From Alteromonas salexigens (GTDB lineage Bacteria; Pseudomonadota; Gammaproteobacteria; Enterobacterales; Alteromonadaceae), in contig NZ_JAOTJC010000004.1 in NCBI RefSeq assembly GCF_025628895.1, forward strand, positions 424,388 through 488,387: a DNA stretch of 64,000 bases, given 5' to 3'. Every line of letters begins with the position of its first letter. Within the stretch, counting starts at the first letter, position 1. This document shows, one piece after another, positions 61,538 to 64,000 of the stretch. Made by a program: the position numbers and the translations under genes. The notes under the pieces were generated by a model, which saw nothing but the letters and a program-made list of their open reading frames with translations, did not search any database and was not told where the DNA came from.

Positions 61538-64000
61538 TTAATGGGCCTCATCCCAGTTTTTTCCCTGGCCGGCCTCCACCAGCAGGGGCACTGACAAGGT
61601 CGCCGCCTGCTCCATGAGTTCGGTGATGCGTGCAGTATGAGCGGCCAGCGAGTCGGTCTTGATTTCAAACACCAACTCATCATGCACCTGCATCATCATC
61701 GATACCTCGGCATGCGCTTCCTGCCTGATCCAGTCATCCACTTTAATCATCGCCATTTTTATAATGTCGGCAGCCGTGCCCTGCATGGGCGCATTAATAG
61801 CAGCCCGCTCGGCACCTTTACGGCGTGCACCATTGCTGGCTTTGATGTCCGGTAAGTAGAGCCTGCGTCCGAACACGGTTTCTACATAACCTTTCTGTTT
61901 CGCCAGTTCTCGAGTGCTGTCCATATATTCCAGCACCCCGGGATACCGTTCAAAGTACAGGTCCATATATTTCTGGGCATCATGACGGGGAATATTAAGC
62001 TGCTTGGCCAGCCCGAATGCTGACATGCCATAAATCAAGCCGAAATTAATGGCTTTGGCGCTACGTCGCTGTTCACCGGTGACGTCATCCAGCGCCACAC
62101 CGAAGACTTCTGACGCGGTGGCCCGGTGGATATCCTGGCCCTCGGAAAACGCCGTGAGTAAGCCTTTGTCTTTTGACAGGTGGGCCATGATCCGCAGTTC
62201 AATTTGTGAGTAGTCGGCGGCGACAATGGTGTAGCCGTCCCGGGGCACAAAGGCTTGTCTGACCCGCCGGCCTTCTTCATTACGAATGGGGATATTCTGC
62301 AGATTAGGATCGGTTGACGATAATCGGCCCGTCGCCGTGACAGCCTGATGGTACGACGTATGAACGCGACCGGTGCGATGATTAATCATCTTCGGCAGCT
62401 TGTCAGTATAGGTGTTTTTTAGCTTGGTCATGCCGCGATATTCCATGATCTTATGCGGCAGTGAATACTCCAGGGCCAGTTCCTGCAATACTTCCTCAGA
62501 GGTAGATGGCGCGCCTTTCGGGGTCTTTTTGACGATCGGCAGTTCCATCTTTTCAAACAGGATGTGTTGCAGTTGCTTGGTGGAGCCCAGATTAAAGGTT
62601 TCTCCGGCTTCCTCGTGCACCGCTTTTTCAAGCTTATCAATGCGGGTAGCGAGATCCTGACTTTGCTGCGCCAGTTGCTGGCTGTCGATCAATACACCCA
62701 TCTGTTCCATCCGCGCCAGAATGCTGGCAACGGGCATTTCCACGTCAGTCAGCAAGGCTTTCAGGGCCGGTTCAGCCTGAATTTTTTCCCATAGCACCAG
62801 GTGTAGACGCAGAGTGATATCGGCGTCTTCCGCGGCGTAGGGCGCGGCTTCTTCCAGAGCAATCTGGTTAAAGGTAAGCTGTTTGGCGCCTTTACCGGCT
62901 ATATCCTCAAAACGAATGGTTTTATGACCCAGATACGCCAGCGCCAGTGAGTCCATATCATGGCGGGTGGCAGTACTGTTCAGCACGTAGGATTCCAGCA
63001 TGGTGTCGAAGGCAATACCGTCGAGAGTGATGTCATAATTTGCCAGTACGTTCTTATCGTATTTCAGATGTTGGCCGACTTTCTTAACATCAGCGCTTTC
63101 CAGCAGCGGCTTAAGGGTGTCGAGCACATAGTCTCTGTCGAGCTGCTCGGGGGCATCCGGATAATCATGGGCCACCGGCACATAGGCTGCCTTACCGGGT
63201 TCCGTACAAAACGACAGGCCGACCAGTTCAGCTTCCATATAGTTCACACTGGTGGTCTCAGTATCAAAGGCAAACAGCGGCGCGTCCTTCAGGGTCTGTA
63301 CCCAGCTTTCAAATGCCTCTTTGGTTAATACGGTGTCGTATTGACTGCGATCGATAGCCGGGGATAAGCCGGTTTCTTCTTTATCGCCCTGAGACTCAGC
63401 CACGGTTTCTGCCGCAGAGTCAGCCGTGACTTCGGCGTGCCAGCGCTTGAATTCATATTCGGCAAACAGCGTACTCAGTGCCTGATTGTCGGCCTCAGTA
63501 GGGCATAGGGTTTCAGGGCTGTAGTCCAGTTCCATGTCTATCTTAATAGTCGCCAGCTCATAGGATAACCGGGCCTGTTCCTCGTATTCCGCCATTTTCT
63601 TGGCCATGGTCTTGCTGCCACGGAAAGACAGGTCGGCGATTTTGTCGAGGTTTTCATAGATGGCGTCAATACCACCAATACCATTGAGCAGTGCCTGTGC
63701 ACTCTTATCGCCTACACCGGGCACGCCGGGGATATTATCGACTTTGTCGCCTTTCAGGGCCAGAAAGTCGATCACCAGTTCCGGTGGAATACCGAACTTC
63801 TCTTTTACCCCGTCAACGTCCATCAACTGGTTGGTCATGGTGTTGATCAAGGTGACGTGCTGATTAACCAGCTGCGCCATATCTTTATCGCCGGTACTGA
63901 TCAGGGTGTCGATCCCTTTCTCGGTAGCAATGTGCGCCAGCGTGCCGATAACGTCGTCAGCCTCTACGCCGTCCTCCACAATAATCGGCAGGCCCATGGC
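61538..64000 (-). CDS. polA: DNA polymerase I (5' end cut by the window edge)
   Basis: The frame is open through the last base, so roughly the first 105-110 residues are missing (an ATG at 63997 is internal). Visible are most of the 5'-3' exonuclease domain ([38 protein letters not shown]), an intact 3'-5' proofreading site ([10 protein letters not shown]), and the polymerase motifs ([14 protein letters not shown], the [20 protein letters not shown]-helix, [10 protein letters not shown]). It removes primers and fills gaps. The gene reads towards spf and engB. Confidence 0.97.
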   Translation of the reverse strand, partial: AMGLPIIVEDGVEADDVIGTLAHIATEKGIDTLISTGDKDMAQLVNQHVTLINTMTNQLMDVDGVKEKFGIPPELVIDFLALKGDKVDNIPGVPGVGDKSAQALLNGIGGIDAIYENLDKIADLSFRGSKTMAKKMAEYEEQARLSYELATIKIDMELDYSPETLCPTEADNQALSTLFAEYEFKRWHAEVTADSAAETVAESQGDKEETGLSPAIDRSQYDTVLTKEAFESWVQTLKDAPLFAFDTETTSVNYMEAELVGLSFCTEPGKAAYVPVAHDYPDAPEQLDRDYVLDTLKPLLESADVKKVGQHLKYDKNVLANYDITLDGIAFDTMLESYVLNSTATRHDMDSLALAYLGHKTIRFEDIAGKGAKQLTFNQIALEEAAPYAAEDADITLRLHLVLWEKIQAEPALKALLTDVEMPVASILARMEQMGVLIDSQQLAQQSQDLATRIDKLEKAVHEEAGETFNLGSTKQLQHILFEKMELPIVKKTPKGAPSTSEEVLQELALEYSLPHKIMEYRGMTKLKNTYTDKLPKMINHRTGRVHTSYHQAVTATGRLSSTDPNLQNIPIRNEEGRRVRQAFVPRDGYTIVAADYSQIELRIMAHLSKDKGLLTAFSEGQDIHRATASEVFGVALDDVTGEQRRSAKAINFGLIYGMSAFGLAKQLNIPRHDAQKYMDLYFERYPGVLEYMDSTRELAKQKGYVETVFGRRLYLPDIKASNGARRKGAERAAINAPMQGTAADIIKMAMIKVDDWIRQEAHAEVSMMMQVHDELVFEIKTDSLAAHTARITELMEQAATLSVPLLVEAGQGKNWDEAH

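Overview
This is a gammaproteobacterial chromosome segment spanning the replication origin. It most resembles the Alteromonadaceae (Alteromonas/Salinimonas-like). That placement rests on gene content and order plus the family-level look of the proteins; no database search was run. The clues are an oriC next to mnmG, a Dam-type excess of GATC in oriC, a Spot 42-like RNA beside polA and engB, a DnaT/DnaC pair, and moderate GC content. I see no insertion sequence, prophage, CRISPR array, rRNA or tRNA.

Layout. 1-10.5 kb: the 3' part of tamB, an ECF sigma gene overlapping a four-helix membrane protein gene, a PspB-like small protein, a proB-proA-thioesterase-dehydrogenase cluster, and an M1 peptidase followed by a DUF6702 protein. 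10.7-26.6 kb: a mosaic of short housekeeping units, including an AarF-type kinase, a sterol-desaturase-family protein, DUF3014/DUF1285, an amidohydrolase, rph-pyrE-tusA facing DUF1206, yicC, an OmpA-like lipoprotein, an HD-GYP phosphodiesterase, an alkyltransferase-like protein, a DTW protein and a GST. 27.3-34.5 kb: the nine-gene ATP synthase operon atpIBEFHAGDC on the minus strand, with a visible promoter and terminator. 34.6-39 kb: parB, parA, rsmG and mnmG. 39.0-39.55 kb: oriC, with twenty GATC sites, about nine DnaA boxes and two copies of an AT-only 16-mer. 39.9-46.2 kb: a tight minus-strand run yajQ-mnmE-mioC-dnaT-dnaC pointing into oriC, and the rpmH-rnpA-yidD-yidC cluster. 46.4-53.0 kb: a second DnaA-box/GATC region leading into dnaA-dnaN-recF-gyrB, with two parS sites inside recF. 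53-64 kb: a DUF2798 protein, a lipoprotein, glyQS, tag, DUF2489, yihI, a methyltransferase, a probable structured small RNA, cytochrome c4, engB, a short Spot 42 RNA and polA (cut by the window edge).

How the parts work together. The centre of the window is a replication and segregation hub. It holds the initiator (DnaA), clamp (DnaN), gyrase subunit, helicase-loader-type proteins (DnaT, DnaC), the origin, ParA/ParB and their parS targets. It also holds the ancestral tRNA-modification genes mnmE/mnmG, the membrane-insertion genes yidC/yidD, and ATP synthase. The least explained material is non-coding: a terminator-ended 230-nt region at 59.5-59.7 kb, a second terminator after Spot 42, a 17-bp perfect hairpin inside the 3' end of tusA, and a 14-bp perfect palindrome upstream of the ECF sigma gene.
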